Assembly (NCBI GenBank): GCA_964550895.1
Contig: CAZKAP010000011.1
Location: forward strand, 1-64,000
Source of the DNA: CAZKAP01 sp964550895
GTDB taxonomy: Bacteria > Bacteroidota > Bacteroidia > Flavobacteriales > Flavobacteriaceae
DNA length: 64,000 nt
Reading direction: 5' to 3'
Below the pieces are notes generated by a model. It made no database searches and was not told where the DNA came from. It saw only the letters and a program-made list of their open reading frames with translations. The translations under genes were made by a program, and so were the position numbers. Below, piece after piece: positions 40,063 through 49,330 of the stretch. Position 1 is the stretch's first letter. Every line of letters begins with the position of its first letter.

Positions 40063-41010
40063 ATGAAACCCGACCGCATTCTACTCAACGTATGTTTAAT
40101 CCTGTTGTTCCCGACGCTGTTTGGTCAGGAATCCCAGGTGGATGGATATAGCTACGAGTGGTCCATCCCGGCCTCGGCGGGCCAGGAGATTCAGGGAGTA
40201 TTACAATTACCGGCCAGCGAGCTACCGGCGCCTACGGTCGTTTTCGTTCACGGTTCGGGAGCTCTGGACCGGGATGGCAATGCCCCGCAGATCCGGGCAG
40301 ATTATTTTAAGATACTTGCAGATTCTCTGGTAGGCAGGGGGCTCGGTGTGATCCGCTACGACAAGAGGACGACCCGGCTCAGAACGGCCGAGGAGCTCCT
40401 GGGTTTCCGTTTCGATCAGCTGGTGAGTGATATCGACAGCATTGTCGCCCATTTCAGTCGCGATGCGCGGATCGGCTCCCTCTATCTGCTGGGGCATAGC
40501 CAGGGGGGGCTGCTGGTTACCCTGCTGAGGCCAGGGAATCAAATCCGGGGGATCATTTCCGTTTCCGGAACCTCCAAACCCATAGATCAGACCATGATAC
40601 GTCAGGCCTGCGCCCAGGATAGCCTGAATTGCTCGCTGATCCGGTCTATGGTCGCACTGGCGCGTAAACCGCCTGACTCGACCATGGATGCCTCCCAACG
40701 CATTCAGCTCAGCATGCTTTCGGAATGGATGGCACACGATCCCATCGAAGTCGCGAGGCGTATAGACAAACCTGTACTGGTTGTGGCCGGTGGAAAGGAC
40801 CTGCAGGTTCCGGTCGATGAGGCCCGGGAACTCGACCGGGCCTTCCCTGATAGCAAGCTGGTTGTCATACCCGATATGAACCACGTGATGAAGACCATAG
40901 AAGAAGATGCATACAATCTGGCCTCGTACTGGGACCCCGCCTATCCCCTGTCCGTTCCCCTGGTCGAAGCCATCCACTCCTTTGTTGTGCAGAACGTAGG
41001 CAAACATTAG
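40063..41010 (+). CDS. Secreted alpha/beta hydrolase
   Basis: A 315-residue serine hydrolase. The signal peptide is MKPDRILLNVCLILLFPTLFG. The oxyanion region VVFVHGSGALDRDGN is followed by the nucleophile elbow LLGHSQGGLL (Ser), with Asp in VAGGKDLQVPVDEA and His in PDMNHVMK. The pattern fits the dienelactone hydrolase/acyl esterase-like group. The start at 40063 is set by the signal peptide; an earlier in-frame Met would overlap the SPFH gene. Confidence 0.87.
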   Translation: MKPDRILLNVCLILLFPTLFGQESQVDGYSYEWSIPASAGQEIQGVLQLPASELPAPTVVFVHGSGALDRDGNAPQIRADYFKILADSLVGRGLGVIRYDKRTTRLRTAEELLGFRFDQLVSDIDSIVAHFSRDARIGSLYLLGHSQGGLLVTLLRPGNQIRGIISVSGTSKPIDQTMIRQACAQDSLNCSLIRSMVALARKPPDSTMDASQRIQLSMLSEWMAHDPIEVARRIDKPVLVVAGGKDLQVPVDEARELDRAFPDSKLVVIPDMNHVMKTIEEDAYNLASYWDPAYPLSVPLVEAIHSFVVQNVGKH

Positions 41011-41064
41011 GCAAACAGCGGGTTAAAGCAGATGAACGGCACACGGAATCGCGGTATCAATCGT

Positions 41065-41072
41065 TATTTTTG
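41065..41072 (+). promoter_or_regulatory. -7 box of the DUF5916 gene
   Basis: TATTTTTG is an exact TAnnTTTG box, 18 nt before the ATG at 41091. It overlaps an in-frame TTG (41070), ruling that codon out as a start. Confidence 0.5.
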
Positions 41073-41090
41073 CAGTCCGAAGTTTGTCCC

Positions 41091-43283
41091 ATGTCCGTTT
41101 ATCGCCTTTTGCTGCCTGTGGTGTTGCTATTTACGACTAGTGTCTCTGCCCAGAAAGCGGTATGGGTCAAGTCGGTAACTCAGGCACCCCAAATCGACGG
41201 TGTACTCGATGAGAAGGTATGGTCGGAAGCTCAGGGAGCCGGAGACTTTGTGCAATATTTCCCCCTGGATTCGGTCCCATCCATCAATGTCAGCGATATC
41301 CGATTTCTTACCGACGGCACCTATCTGTATGTCGGGATTCGTCAGGAAGCTCCTGGAAATGAGTATGTGATTCCCACCCTTCGCAGAGATTACAGTGCCG
41401 GTGAGGGTGACAACATCAGCCTGATGTTCGATACCTTTAACGACGGTACCAACGGATTTCTTTTCGGCATCACTCCCTATGGGGTTCGCAGGGAAGCTCT
41501 GCTTACCAATGGCGGGGGCAATAATGGATTCACCATTTCATGGGACGTCAAATGGAAAGGGGAAAGCCGGATTTACAATGGCTACTACACCTCGGAACTC
41601 GCCATACCCCTGGCATCCTTCCGCTACCGGGAAGGCGAAACCCAGTGGAGGTTCAACGCTTTCCGTTTCGATTTTCAAAGCAACGAGCGCAGTGTCTGGG
41701 AACGAATACCTCAGAATCAGAGCATCGCCGGACTGGCGTATATGGGGGTGATGAAGTTCGAGCAGCCCCTGAGCAAATCGCGTTCTCCCCTGTCCTTTAT
41801 CCCTTATATCGCGGGGATCAATGCCTCGGATTTCGAGGGAAATACCCGTGAAACGACATGGAAATACGGGGGTGATGCCAAATTTGTTTTTGGCAATAGC
41901 CTGAATCTGGATATGACCATCAATCCGGATTTTTCGCAGGTGGAGGTGGACAACTTTATCACCAACCTCACCCGTTTCGAGATCGGACTGCCCGAAAGGA
42001 GGCAGTTCTTTATTGACAATAACGACCTGTTCGGCAGTTTTGGCGGTGGCCGGGACGCCAACCCTTTTTTTTCGAGGCGAATTGGCATCGCCAGGGATAC
42101 GGCTGGAAACACCATTGAAAACCCCATCCTTTTCGGTGCGCGCCTCAGCGGTAAACTCAATTCAGACCTCAGAATCGGAGCTTTCAGCATACAGACCGAA
42201 GAGGACGCGGCCAACGGGATCCCGGGTCAGAACAGTACCATGCTCAGCCTGCAGCAGAAGGTCTTTGACCGGTCGAACATCTCGGCCTTTTTTATCAACC
42301 GTCAGACCACGGGTGACAATGCACTCAACACAGAAACCAGCCCGTTCAATCGGGTGGCGGGCATCGATTACAACCTGGCCTCCGCCAACAATGTTTTCAG
42401 CGGTAAGGCCTACGCGCACAAATCCTGGTCACCCGGAAACAGCGAGGGTACATATTCCCTGGGTTCCTTCCTGCAGGTGAATACGCGACGATATGGGGGC
42501 TTCGTGGACTGGGTTTACATAGACCAGGACTTTCAGTCCGACCTGGGCTTTATCCCGAGAACGGATATCAATAAATGGGCCGCAGGCTTTAATCGCCGTT
42601 TCTGGCCCGAATCCGGCAAGAAAATCAACAACCACGGACTGGACCTCTTTACCGTACATACCTTTCAACCCAGTGAAGACATGCGCAACACCGATCGAAA
42701 TTTCAGCGGCAGCTACCGCCTTGAGTGGAACAGCCTGGAAGAATTCGAGTTCGGGCTTCGGAACCGCTTTGTGTTGCTGTTCGACGATTTCAATCCGTCG
42801 GGTAAGGATGACGTCGCCCCGTTACCCGAGGAAACCTCGTACAACTTCACTTCGGGCTTTATGCGATTCGAATCGGACCGAAGGAAAAACCTGAATTGGA
42901 GGGCCGAGGCCTCTGCAGGAAAATTCTTCGTGGGGCGGCGCTACTCCTTCGAGGGACGAATAGACCTCAGACTGCAACCCCGGGCCAACGTATCGCTGAG
43001 AACCAATATCGATCGCCTCGATATGCCCGCCCCGTTTGGATCGGCTACCATTATTTTGGTGAGTCCCCGCTTCGATCTTACCTTTAGCAAAAACGTATTC
43101 TGGTCCACCCTGGTACAATACAGCAACCAAAGAAACGACATCGGAGTGAACAGCAGGCTGCAGTGGCGCTTCGCTCCCCTGTCCGACCTGTTTCTGGTCT
43201 ACAACGACAATTACTTCCTCACGCCCTGGGCGCCGAGGAATCGCTCCATCAACCTGAAGATTACCTACTGGTTGAATCTCTGA
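41091..43283 (+). CDS. DUF5916 protein with N-terminal CBM9-like domain (outer-membrane barrel)
   Basis: A 730-residue exported protein. Signal peptide MSVYRLLLPVVLLFTTSVSA. Residues ~25-215 resemble the CBM9-like domain (APQIDGVLDEKVWSEAQGAG; DGTYLYVGIRQE; VWERIPQNQSI). The rest (DUF5916) is strand-rich with aromatic-ended strands and finishes NRSINLKITYWLNL, typical of an outer-membrane beta-barrel. Family members are widespread in marine Bacteroidetes; the function is unproven, with glycan binding or uptake suggested by the CBM9 part. Confidence 0.88.
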   Translation: MSVYRLLLPVVLLFTTSVSAQKAVWVKSVTQAPQIDGVLDEKVWSEAQGAGDFVQYFPLDSVPSINVSDIRFLTDGTYLYVGIRQEAPGNEYVIPTLRRDYSAGEGDNISLMFDTFNDGTNGFLFGITPYGVRREALLTNGGGNNGFTISWDVKWKGESRIYNGYYTSELAIPLASFRYREGETQWRFNAFRFDFQSNERSVWERIPQNQSIAGLAYMGVMKFEQPLSKSRSPLSFIPYIAGINASDFEGNTRETTWKYGGDAKFVFGNSLNLDMTINPDFSQVEVDNFITNLTRFEIGLPERRQFFIDNNDLFGSFGGGRDANPFFSRRIGIARDTAGNTIENPILFGARLSGKLNSDLRIGAFSIQTEEDAANGIPGQNSTMLSLQQKVFDRSNISAFFINRQTTGDNALNTETSPFNRVAGIDYNLASANNVFSGKAYAHKSWSPGNSEGTYSLGSFLQVNTRRYGGFVDWVYIDQDFQSDLGFIPRTDINKWAAGFNRRFWPESGKKINNHGLDLFTVHTFQPSEDMRNTDRNFSGSYRLEWNSLEEFEFGLRNRFVLLFDDFNPSGKDDVAPLPEETSYNFTSGFMRFESDRRKNLNWRAEASAGKFFVGRRYSFEGRIDLRLQPRANVSLRTNIDRLDMPAPFGSATIILVSPRFDLTFSKNVFWSTLVQYSNQRNDIGVNSRLQWRFAPLSDLFLVYNDNYFLTPWAPRNRSINLKITYWLNL

Positions 43284-43299
43284 AAATAAACCTGACTTT

Positions 43300-44568
43300 A
43301 TGAATTCACTGCCTTTCTCGGCAGACCCCGTGGTCGCCGGTATCCTGTCTCTGTGCCTTGCATTTGTTTTTCATACTTCGCGGTCGGAACATCCGTTCTG
43401 GGTAAAATTCTACAAGGTAGTCCCCGCACTGCTCATGTGTTATATGCTGCCGGCCATTTGCCGAAGCCTGGGCCTGATCACCGAAGAGGGGAGCCAGGTG
43501 TACTACTTTGCCAGTCGATTTCTCCTGCCGGCGGCCCTGATACTGATGACACTGAGCATCGACCTCAAGGCCCTGCTGAATCTGGGTCCCAAGGCCCTGA
43601 TCATGTTCCTGACGGGTACCCTGGGGATCATATTGGGAGGGCCGGTGGCCATACTCCTGGTTTCCCTGGTTTCGCCCGAAACCATAGGGGGAGCAGGTTT
43701 TGACGCCGTCTGGAGGGGGCTCGCCACGATCGCCGGGAGCTGGATCGGTGGCGGAGCGAATCAGGCGGCCATGCTCGAAGTTTTCCAGTACAATCAGGAA
43801 AAGTATGGGGGCATGGTACTCATTGACATCGTCATGGGGAATATCTGGCTGGCTGTACTGCTGTTGGGCGTAGGCCGAAAGGACCGCATCGATAAATGGC
43901 TCCGGGCCGACAGCTCTTCCATCGAAGACCTGAAGCACCGGATATCCAATTTTCAGGAATCCATCAGCCGGAAGACCTCGCTTTACGACCTCATTATGAT
44001 CATCTCCCTGGGCTTCATCGGCGTAGGCATAGCTCACCTCTTCGGCGGGGCTTTTGCTGATTACCTTTCCGAGAATATAGCCGTTGTTAAAGACCCTTCC
44101 AAACCCCTGTCATCGCTTGGCAGCCCTTTTCTCTGGATGGTCGTTATAGCGACTGCTTTCGGCATAGGGCTTTCATTCACCCACTGGAAGAATCTCGAAG
44201 GAGCCGGTGCCAGCCGGTTCGGCAGTCTGTTCCTCTACTTCCTGGTAGCGACCATCGGGATGAAAATGGACCTCTCACAGGTGCTCAACAATCCGGGACT
44301 CATCGCGATAGGCGCGATCTGGATCAGCATACACGCTCTCCTTTTGATCGGGGTGGCCAAACTCATCAAGGCCCCATTCTTCTTTATGGCCGTAGGCAGC
44401 CAGGCCAATGTGGGCGGAGCGGCATCTGCTCCGATTATCGCCGCGGAATTTCATCCTTCGTTAACCTCCGTCGGAATACTCATGGCCGTTTTCGGATACG
44501 TAGTCGGTACGGCGGGCGCCTACATCTGTGCCCTGCTCATGGAGGTCGCTTCTCATGCCGTTGTCTGA
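43300..44568 (+). CDS. DUF819 family membrane protein (YjcL-like)
   Basis: A 422-residue polytopic inner-membrane protein with about 11-12 helices. Signature segments are TIAGSWIGGGANQAAM, MVLIDIVMGNIWLAVLL, LVATIGMKMDLSQVL and FMAVGSQANVGGAASAPIIA. The two-half architecture with a glycine-rich motif in each half resembles sodium-dependent transporters of the bile-acid/gluconate type. Substrate unknown. It follows the DUF5916 gene by 16 nt and may be in its operon. Confidence 0.9.
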   Translation: MNSLPFSADPVVAGILSLCLAFVFHTSRSEHPFWVKFYKVVPALLMCYMLPAICRSLGLITEEGSQVYYFASRFLLPAALILMTLSIDLKALLNLGPKALIMFLTGTLGIILGGPVAILLVSLVSPETIGGAGFDAVWRGLATIAGSWIGGGANQAAMLEVFQYNQEKYGGMVLIDIVMGNIWLAVLLLGVGRKDRIDKWLRADSSSIEDLKHRISNFQESISRKTSLYDLIMIISLGFIGVGIAHLFGGAFADYLSENIAVVKDPSKPLSSLGSPFLWMVVIATAFGIGLSFTHWKNLEGAGASRFGSLFLYFLVATIGMKMDLSQVLNNPGLIAIGAIWISIHALLLIGVAKLIKAPFFFMAVGSQANVGGAASAPIIAAEFHPSLTSVGILMAVFGYVVGTAGAYICALLMEVASHAVV

Positions 44569-44633
44569 ACCGACGAGGTGTCTATTAGAACTGGACCGAA
44601 TTACGTAGTTTCGCATTCGATAAAAATGCTACT

Positions 44634-45338
44634 ATGAATCGGATATTTGCTGCGCTTCTGGCACTTTTAGCGATCGCCTCCTGCCAGGATACTGACCCGG
44701 CTGGGCATATGCACCTCCAGGGTAAGATTCGCGGCCTGAAGAAGGGAACGGTCTATCTGGAACGCCTCAGAGACTCGGTAGTGGCCGTGGACTCGGTGGA
44801 ATTATTCGGGTCGGGTGAGTTCGAGTTTACATACGAGCTGGAAACGCCCGAGATGATGCATATCTACCTGAAAAAGAAAGATGAGAACATCTACAACGAC
44901 CGCTATCCGTTCTTTGCCGAACCCGGTGAACTGTTTTTCCGGGCGGACCTGGACCGCTTCGAGCGTTCGGCCAAGATCATCGGTTCACGTTCCGACAGCC
45001 TCTACCGAGGTTTTCAATCCATGATCTCCGAGTTCTATATTCGCGATGTAGCACTGACTCAGTCCAGCATGCAGTCCGACTCCACGGCCCTGGACTCGCT
45101 GATTGCCCTGCAGAATAAGAATGGAGTAGCCCGGATACGGTATGCTTTGAATTTCGCCTTTTCAAACCCCGGCTCTGTGGTAGCACCCTATGCGGTGATT
45201 ACCGAGGCCCGGGAAGCCAATCCGGTGCTTATGGATTCCCTTTGGAATAGATTGGGGAACGAGGCTAAGAATTCCCTGTACGGGACTGAGCTCCGTGACT
45301 ATATCGATAGCAGTAAAGAAGATTCCTCGTCCCGCTAA
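44634..45338 (+). CDS. DUF4369 lipoprotein
   Basis: A 234-residue protein with lipoprotein signal (MNRIFAALLALLAIASC; lipobox IASC, Cys17). The N-terminal DUF4369 domain (LQGKIRGLKKGTVYLERLRD; VVAVDSVELFGSGEFEFTYE) normally precedes a thioredoxin domain in Bacteroidetes, but here the C-terminal region is helical and no thioredoxin fold follows. It is probably periplasmic; role unknown. Confidence 0.85.
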   Translation: MNRIFAALLALLAIASCQDTDPAGHMHLQGKIRGLKKGTVYLERLRDSVVAVDSVELFGSGEFEFTYELETPEMMHIYLKKKDENIYNDRYPFFAEPGELFFRADLDRFERSAKIIGSRSDSLYRGFQSMISEFYIRDVALTQSSMQSDSTALDSLIALQNKNGVARIRYALNFAFSNPGSVVAPYAVITEAREANPVLMDSLWNRLGNEAKNSLYGTELRDYIDSSKEDSSSR

Positions 45339-45341
45339 CGG

Positions 45342-45623
45342 CTACTGTTCCTGAGGACTCATTTCGTGCAGGGAGGCCAGAAGCCGGACGCTTTTCTCGT
45401 TCAGATCGGTTCGAATAGCGCGAAAATGACTCTTTTTGTCTTTCACGCCTTTCTGGTGGAGGCGTTGCATCAGGTCATCGAAGAGAGCAATACTGCTGTC
45501 TATGATAACCGTTCCTTCCTCCGACCCCTCGTTTCCGGTTTCAGCCTCATAGGCGTACACCTGTTCGATCAGGGATCCCAGGGTGGAATTGATGTCGCGC
45601 TTCAGGTCTTTAATACTTGCCAT
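45342..45623 (-). CDS. Hypothetical small helical protein
   Basis: 93 residues (MASIKDLKRDINSTLGSLIE ... LHEMSPQEQ), predicted all-helical, acidic, with no signal peptide. Not recognised. It lies 10 nt downstream of manA on the same strand and convergent to the DUF4369 gene (3-nt gap), so is likely co-transcribed with manA. Confidence 0.75.
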   Translation of the reverse strand: MASIKDLKRDINSTLGSLIEQVYAYEAETGNEGSEEGTVIIDSSIALFDDLMQRLHQKGVKDKKSHFRAIRTDLNEKSVRLLASLHEMSPQEQ

Positions 45624-45633
45624 TCCTCAAACT

Positions 45634-46599
45634 TTATAGGGTTACTTCCAACAATTTGCAAGCAGTAGTCAAAATAGTTATTTCCTGGCTGTAGGCGGGA
45701 ACCAGGGCGGTTTCACCTCTGGATACGGCAGCGGAGCCATGTTCATTCTCGATAAGTGCTTTTCCCTCCACGCACATAAAGATACGGAAACCGGGAAGCG
45801 GTTCGGCCTTGTAGTTGGTGTCCAGCTCCAGTATGCGGGTAACGAAATACGGGCTGTTTACCATCTCGCTGGCCCTATTCGTTTCCGGCGCGTAATCCAC
45901 CTTGAAGTCGTTCCTGTAGGTATAATTCATGGCGTCCAAAGCCAGCTCGGTATGCAGCTCCCTCTGATTACCCTGGGCATCCCTCCGGTTGAAATCGTAC
46001 ACCCTGTAGGTAACGTCCGAGGTCTGCTGTATTTCTGCAAGCAGTACACCCGCCCCAATGGCGTGTATGGTCCCGGTCTCGATCATAAAAGTATCTCCCT
46101 CCGATACTTCCTCGTAATTCATCAGATCCAGTATACGCCCCTCATGCAGGGCCTCCTGATATTCCGATTTCTCCACGGTCTTGTTGAAGCCGACTATGAG
46201 CCGGGCACCCGGGTCGGCATCCATGATATACCACATCTCATTCTTGCCGAACGACTGGTGTCTCTTACGGGCGAGTTCATCGCCCGGATGAACCTGTATT
46301 GAGAGATCCCGGGATGCATCAATAAACTTAATAAGTACAGGGAACTCCCTGCCAAACCTTTCGAATACCATACGGCCCATGAGGTCCTTTCCGCGTTCCT
46401 CTATAAGCTCGGTAAGGGCGATACCCGACATTGGGCCGTTGGAAATAACGGATACGTCACCGGGGACCGCGGACAACTCCCAACTCTCGCCGATTTGTTC
46501 TCCTTCGAAGGGCTTGCCAAGCACCTCCCTAAGCTTGGTTCCTCCCCACAGGCGCTCCTTGGGAATGGGGTGAAATTTAAGGGGGTATAGTTCAGTCAT
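45634..46599 (-). CDS. manA: Mannose-6-phosphate isomerase, class I
   Basis: Interconverts fructose-6-phosphate and mannose-6-phosphate, feeding GDP-mannose and polysaccharide synthesis. A 321-residue short form, as in Bacillus. Zinc-site residues are seen in LSIQVHPGDELAR (Gln, His) and MIETGTIHAIGAGVLLAEIQ (Glu, His), followed by the catalytic-arginine motif VTYRVYDFNR. The opening LYPLKFHPIPKERLWGGTKL is typical. Confidence 0.94.
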   Translation of the reverse strand: MTELYPLKFHPIPKERLWGGTKLREVLGKPFEGEQIGESWELSAVPGDVSVISNGPMSGIALTELIEERGKDLMGRMVFERFGREFPVLIKFIDASRDLSIQVHPGDELARKRHQSFGKNEMWYIMDADPGARLIVGFNKTVEKSEYQEALHEGRILDLMNYEEVSEGDTFMIETGTIHAIGAGVLLAEIQQTSDVTYRVYDFNRRDAQGNQRELHTELALDAMNYTYRNDFKVDYAPETNRASEMVNSPYFVTRILELDTNYKAEPLPGFRIFMCVEGKALIENEHGSAAVSRGETALVPAYSQEITILTTACKLLEVTL

Positions 46600-46637
46600 G
46601 GGCGTAACGGTGTCATTTTAATGCCTATTCACCACTA

Positions 46638-47165
46638 TTACAACGGATTATCATCAAAATAATGATAAAACTTCTCGAAAATTATTTTAAACCAGGCCGT
46701 GTACTGTTCCGGTTGACGTTGCATATCCTTTCGGATTTCTTCCAGTCCGGCCCACTTCCAGCTTTCGACTTCTTCAGGATTAATTTCGGGCTCCCCATCG
46801 AACTGACCCAGCAAGACGTGATCGAATTCGTGCTCCGTTAGCCCATTGTCGAATGGCGCCTTGTAAATAAAGGAAAATACGTCCCTCAGTTCGGTCTGGA
46901 ACCCCATTTCCTCCTGCAGCCTGCGTTGGCCTGCCTGTATATTGGTCTCCCCGGCGCGCTGGTGACTGCAACAGGTATTGGTCCAGAGCAGGGGTGAGTG
47001 GTATTTCTTGCCCGCACGCTGCTGGAGCATGAGTTCATTCCTGGAATTGAGTACAAAAACAGAAAATGCCCGGTGTAGTACCCCCTTCTCATGGGCCTCC
47101 ATCTTGGGCATAAGCCCCAGCTCGTTGTCCTGTTCATCGACCAGGATCACTTGTTCTTCCCGCAT
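46638..47165 (-). CDS. idi: Isopentenyl-diphosphate delta-isomerase, type 1
   Basis: Interconverts IPP and DMAPP, supplying isoprenoids such as the carotenoids encoded at 4-9 kb. A Nudix-fold enzyme of 175 residues. The catalytic Cys is in WTNTCCSHQRAGET and the metal/catalytic Glu in the Nudix-like RRLQEEMGF and EHEFDHVLLG. The start at 47165 (MREEQVILVDEQ) matches the usual family beginning; Met 13 codons earlier (47204) is possible. Confidence 0.94.
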   Translation of the reverse strand: MREEQVILVDEQDNELGLMPKMEAHEKGVLHRAFSVFVLNSRNELMLQQRAGKKYHSPLLWTNTCCSHQRAGETNIQAGQRRLQEEMGFQTELRDVFSFIYKAPFDNGLTEHEFDHVLLGQFDGEPEINPEEVESWKWAGLEEIRKDMQRQPEQYTAWFKIIFEKFYHYFDDNPL

Positions 47166-47248
47166 GCTGTAAAAATAGGAATCTTTGACGTGAATGCGAT
47201 TCATCCCCGGGCCCCAAAGTGGGAAAGTAGAATGCGGACAGCCAGGTA

Positions 47249-49312
47249 CTACTCGTAAATCAAAAATTCCGAACGCCTGTTCTCCTGGTGCTTGGCAGCA
47301 CTGCAGCGAACCCCGTCCACACATTCGTTGAGGATAAATTCCTCGCCTTTACCCTCACTAATCAGTCGGTCCTGATCTATCCCCTGACTGATCATATATA
47401 GTACCGTGGATTCGGCCCGCTTCTGCGACAACCATTGGTTGTAGGAGGCGCGACCCCTGGAATCTGTATGGGATACCACCCGTATCTTAAGCCTGGGGAA
47501 CTTCCGTAACAGGGCGATAACCTTCTGAATTTCGACCTCGGCATCGGGACGGATATTGTACTTATTGAGATCGAAATAGATCGTATTCAGGGCCAGTAGT
47601 TTGGCTATGTCGGCGGGATTATCAGGATTTTCCATGGGCAGCACCATTATGCCCCGTTCGAGGAAGAGATCCACCTTGGTCAGGGCCTCACGAGGAGTAG
47701 GCAGGAACTGTTCGTCGGGCACATAATTCTCCAGCGATCCCCGAACGAAATTCCCACGATTGCAATACAGTTCGGCATTGTACAGGCCATTGGCATCCGT
47801 TCGAACCGTGTCTATGAGTTCGTTGCGGTCGTTGACGATCTCTACCAGCACACCCTGCAGCGGCTTCCGGCTGAGCCGGTCGCGAACCTGTCCGGTAACC
47901 CGGCAGTCGAAATTCAATGCCCGGATCTCGTGGAAGGCAATGATATTGTCGTCCTCACTGAGGGCTTTGTTATTGGGTTTGGGTTTGGCCCATTCCTGCA
48001 TCTTGTCCGCGGTAAGCGGATGTCCCGGCCGGTTGGTGGCGAAATATCCGTCCCGCGCACTGTTAATGATCAATCCGAAATCGTCATAGCGTGTATTAAC
48101 CGGCCGGCCCACATTCTTAATCGGCTGGTCGTAGGCCGGCTTGATTCGGGTGGCAAACACGTCGAGGCCCCCGAGCGAGAATTGGCCGTCGGAGGCGAAA
48201 TAAAGCACGCTGTCGACCGATACAAACGGAAAGGTTTCCCTTCCCCGCGTATTGATGTAGGGTCCCAGGTTTTTCGGAGACCCCAGGCTGCCGTCCTCGT
48301 TGATGTCCACCACGAACAGATCGGTACTCCCATATCCGCCGGGCATATCCGATACGAAGTAAAGCTGGCTTCCGTCCGGAGACAGGGCCGGATGAGCGAC
48401 GGAATAATCAGAACTATTAATGGACAAGTCCTCGGCGGGACCCCAGGAACCCTCTTCGTTCAGGACGGAGCGATACATCCGGAGCCTAATGAATCCGGCC
48501 TCATCCTTCCTGGGCCTCCCCTTCTCGAAGGCGTTGCGACTGAAATACACCGTTCTACCGTCCGAACTGAATGCCGTGGTCGACTCGTGCAGGCGCGAAT
48601 TGAGTTCAGCTGAAAACTTACCCCGGAAATTCAGGCTGTCGCCTTTCTGTTCTACCCTATAGAGATCCAGGAAATCCATCCCGTTCCAGGTATGCCGGTA
48701 ACGGGCAAAGTTTCCGGTATCGCGGTCCGATGCAAATATGAGTTCTCCCTTATTAAAAGAAGGGGCAAAGTCATTGTAGTTCGAGTTAAACGGGAAGAAC
48801 TTAAACTTATAGCGTCCGGAATTCTCACGTATGCGTTCGAGTTGATTAGCCAGGCTGAAATACGGGTCGTCCTGTGCATCGAGCCGGCTCAATTCCCTGT
48901 ATTTCTCCATCATCTCTTCGGACTGATCGTATTCGCCCACCGAACGGCTGGTTTGCGCCATCCGGTAGTAGTAATTGACACCAACCTCGTCCTCGTAATC
49001 CCTTACGAGTTCCAGGTAGTAGGTATTGGCCTTGTCGTACTGGGCGTTGAAAAAGTACGAATCCCCCAACTTCTTCAGGAGGTCTGCCGAGCGATACCCT
49101 TCCTGATAGACCACTTCGTATACATCGATAGCCGGATTGAAGGAATAATTTTCGTATTGTTCTTCTGCCCGGGCCAGATAGGCCATTTGCCTTTGCATTC
49201 CCGTAGTATCGGTAGGTATTGGTTGGGAAGCCAGCGTGTCCTGGGCCCGTACATAGGACGAAAAGGTCAGTAGGGCCAGGGTCAGGTATAAAGAGGTAAT
49301 TCTTCTCTTCAT
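47249..49312 (-). CDS. PorE-like T9SS accessory protein (TPR, PD40 propeller, OmpA domain)
   Basis: A 687-residue outer-membrane/periplasmic protein. After the signal peptide come tetratricopeptide-like repeats (~35-160, AEEQYENYSFNPAIDVYEVV), a PD40/WD40-like beta-propeller (~180-420, ALSPDGSQLYFVSDMPGGYG; VLYFASDGQFSLGGLDVFA), a carboxypeptidase regulatory-like domain (~465-540, CRVTGQVRDRLSRKPLQGVL), and a C-terminal OmpA peptidoglycan-binding domain (~570-687, IYFDLNKYNIRPDAEVEI; SHTDSRGRASYNQWLSQKRA). This order is that of PorE, which links T9SS to peptidoglycan. It is the third gene of a module with PorP/SprF and a type B cargo protein. Confidence 0.93.
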   Translation of the reverse strand: MKRRITSLYLTLALLTFSSYVRAQDTLASQPIPTDTTGMQRQMAYLARAEEQYENYSFNPAIDVYEVVYQEGYRSADLLKKLGDSYFFNAQYDKANTYYLELVRDYEDEVGVNYYYRMAQTSRSVGEYDQSEEMMEKYRELSRLDAQDDPYFSLANQLERIRENSGRYKFKFFPFNSNYNDFAPSFNKGELIFASDRDTGNFARYRHTWNGMDFLDLYRVEQKGDSLNFRGKFSAELNSRLHESTTAFSSDGRTVYFSRNAFEKGRPRKDEAGFIRLRMYRSVLNEEGSWGPAEDLSINSSDYSVAHPALSPDGSQLYFVSDMPGGYGSTDLFVVDINEDGSLGSPKNLGPYINTRGRETFPFVSVDSVLYFASDGQFSLGGLDVFATRIKPAYDQPIKNVGRPVNTRYDDFGLIINSARDGYFATNRPGHPLTADKMQEWAKPKPNNKALSEDDNIIAFHEIRALNFDCRVTGQVRDRLSRKPLQGVLVEIVNDRNELIDTVRTDANGLYNAELYCNRGNFVRGSLENYVPDEQFLPTPREALTKVDLFLERGIMVLPMENPDNPADIAKLLALNTIYFDLNKYNIRPDAEVEIQKVIALLRKFPRLKIRVVSHTDSRGRASYNQWLSQKRAESTVLYMISQGIDQDRLISEGKGEEFILNECVDGVRCSAAKHQENRRSEFLIYE

Positions 49313-49330
49313 GGTGGGTGTTTCTCAGGT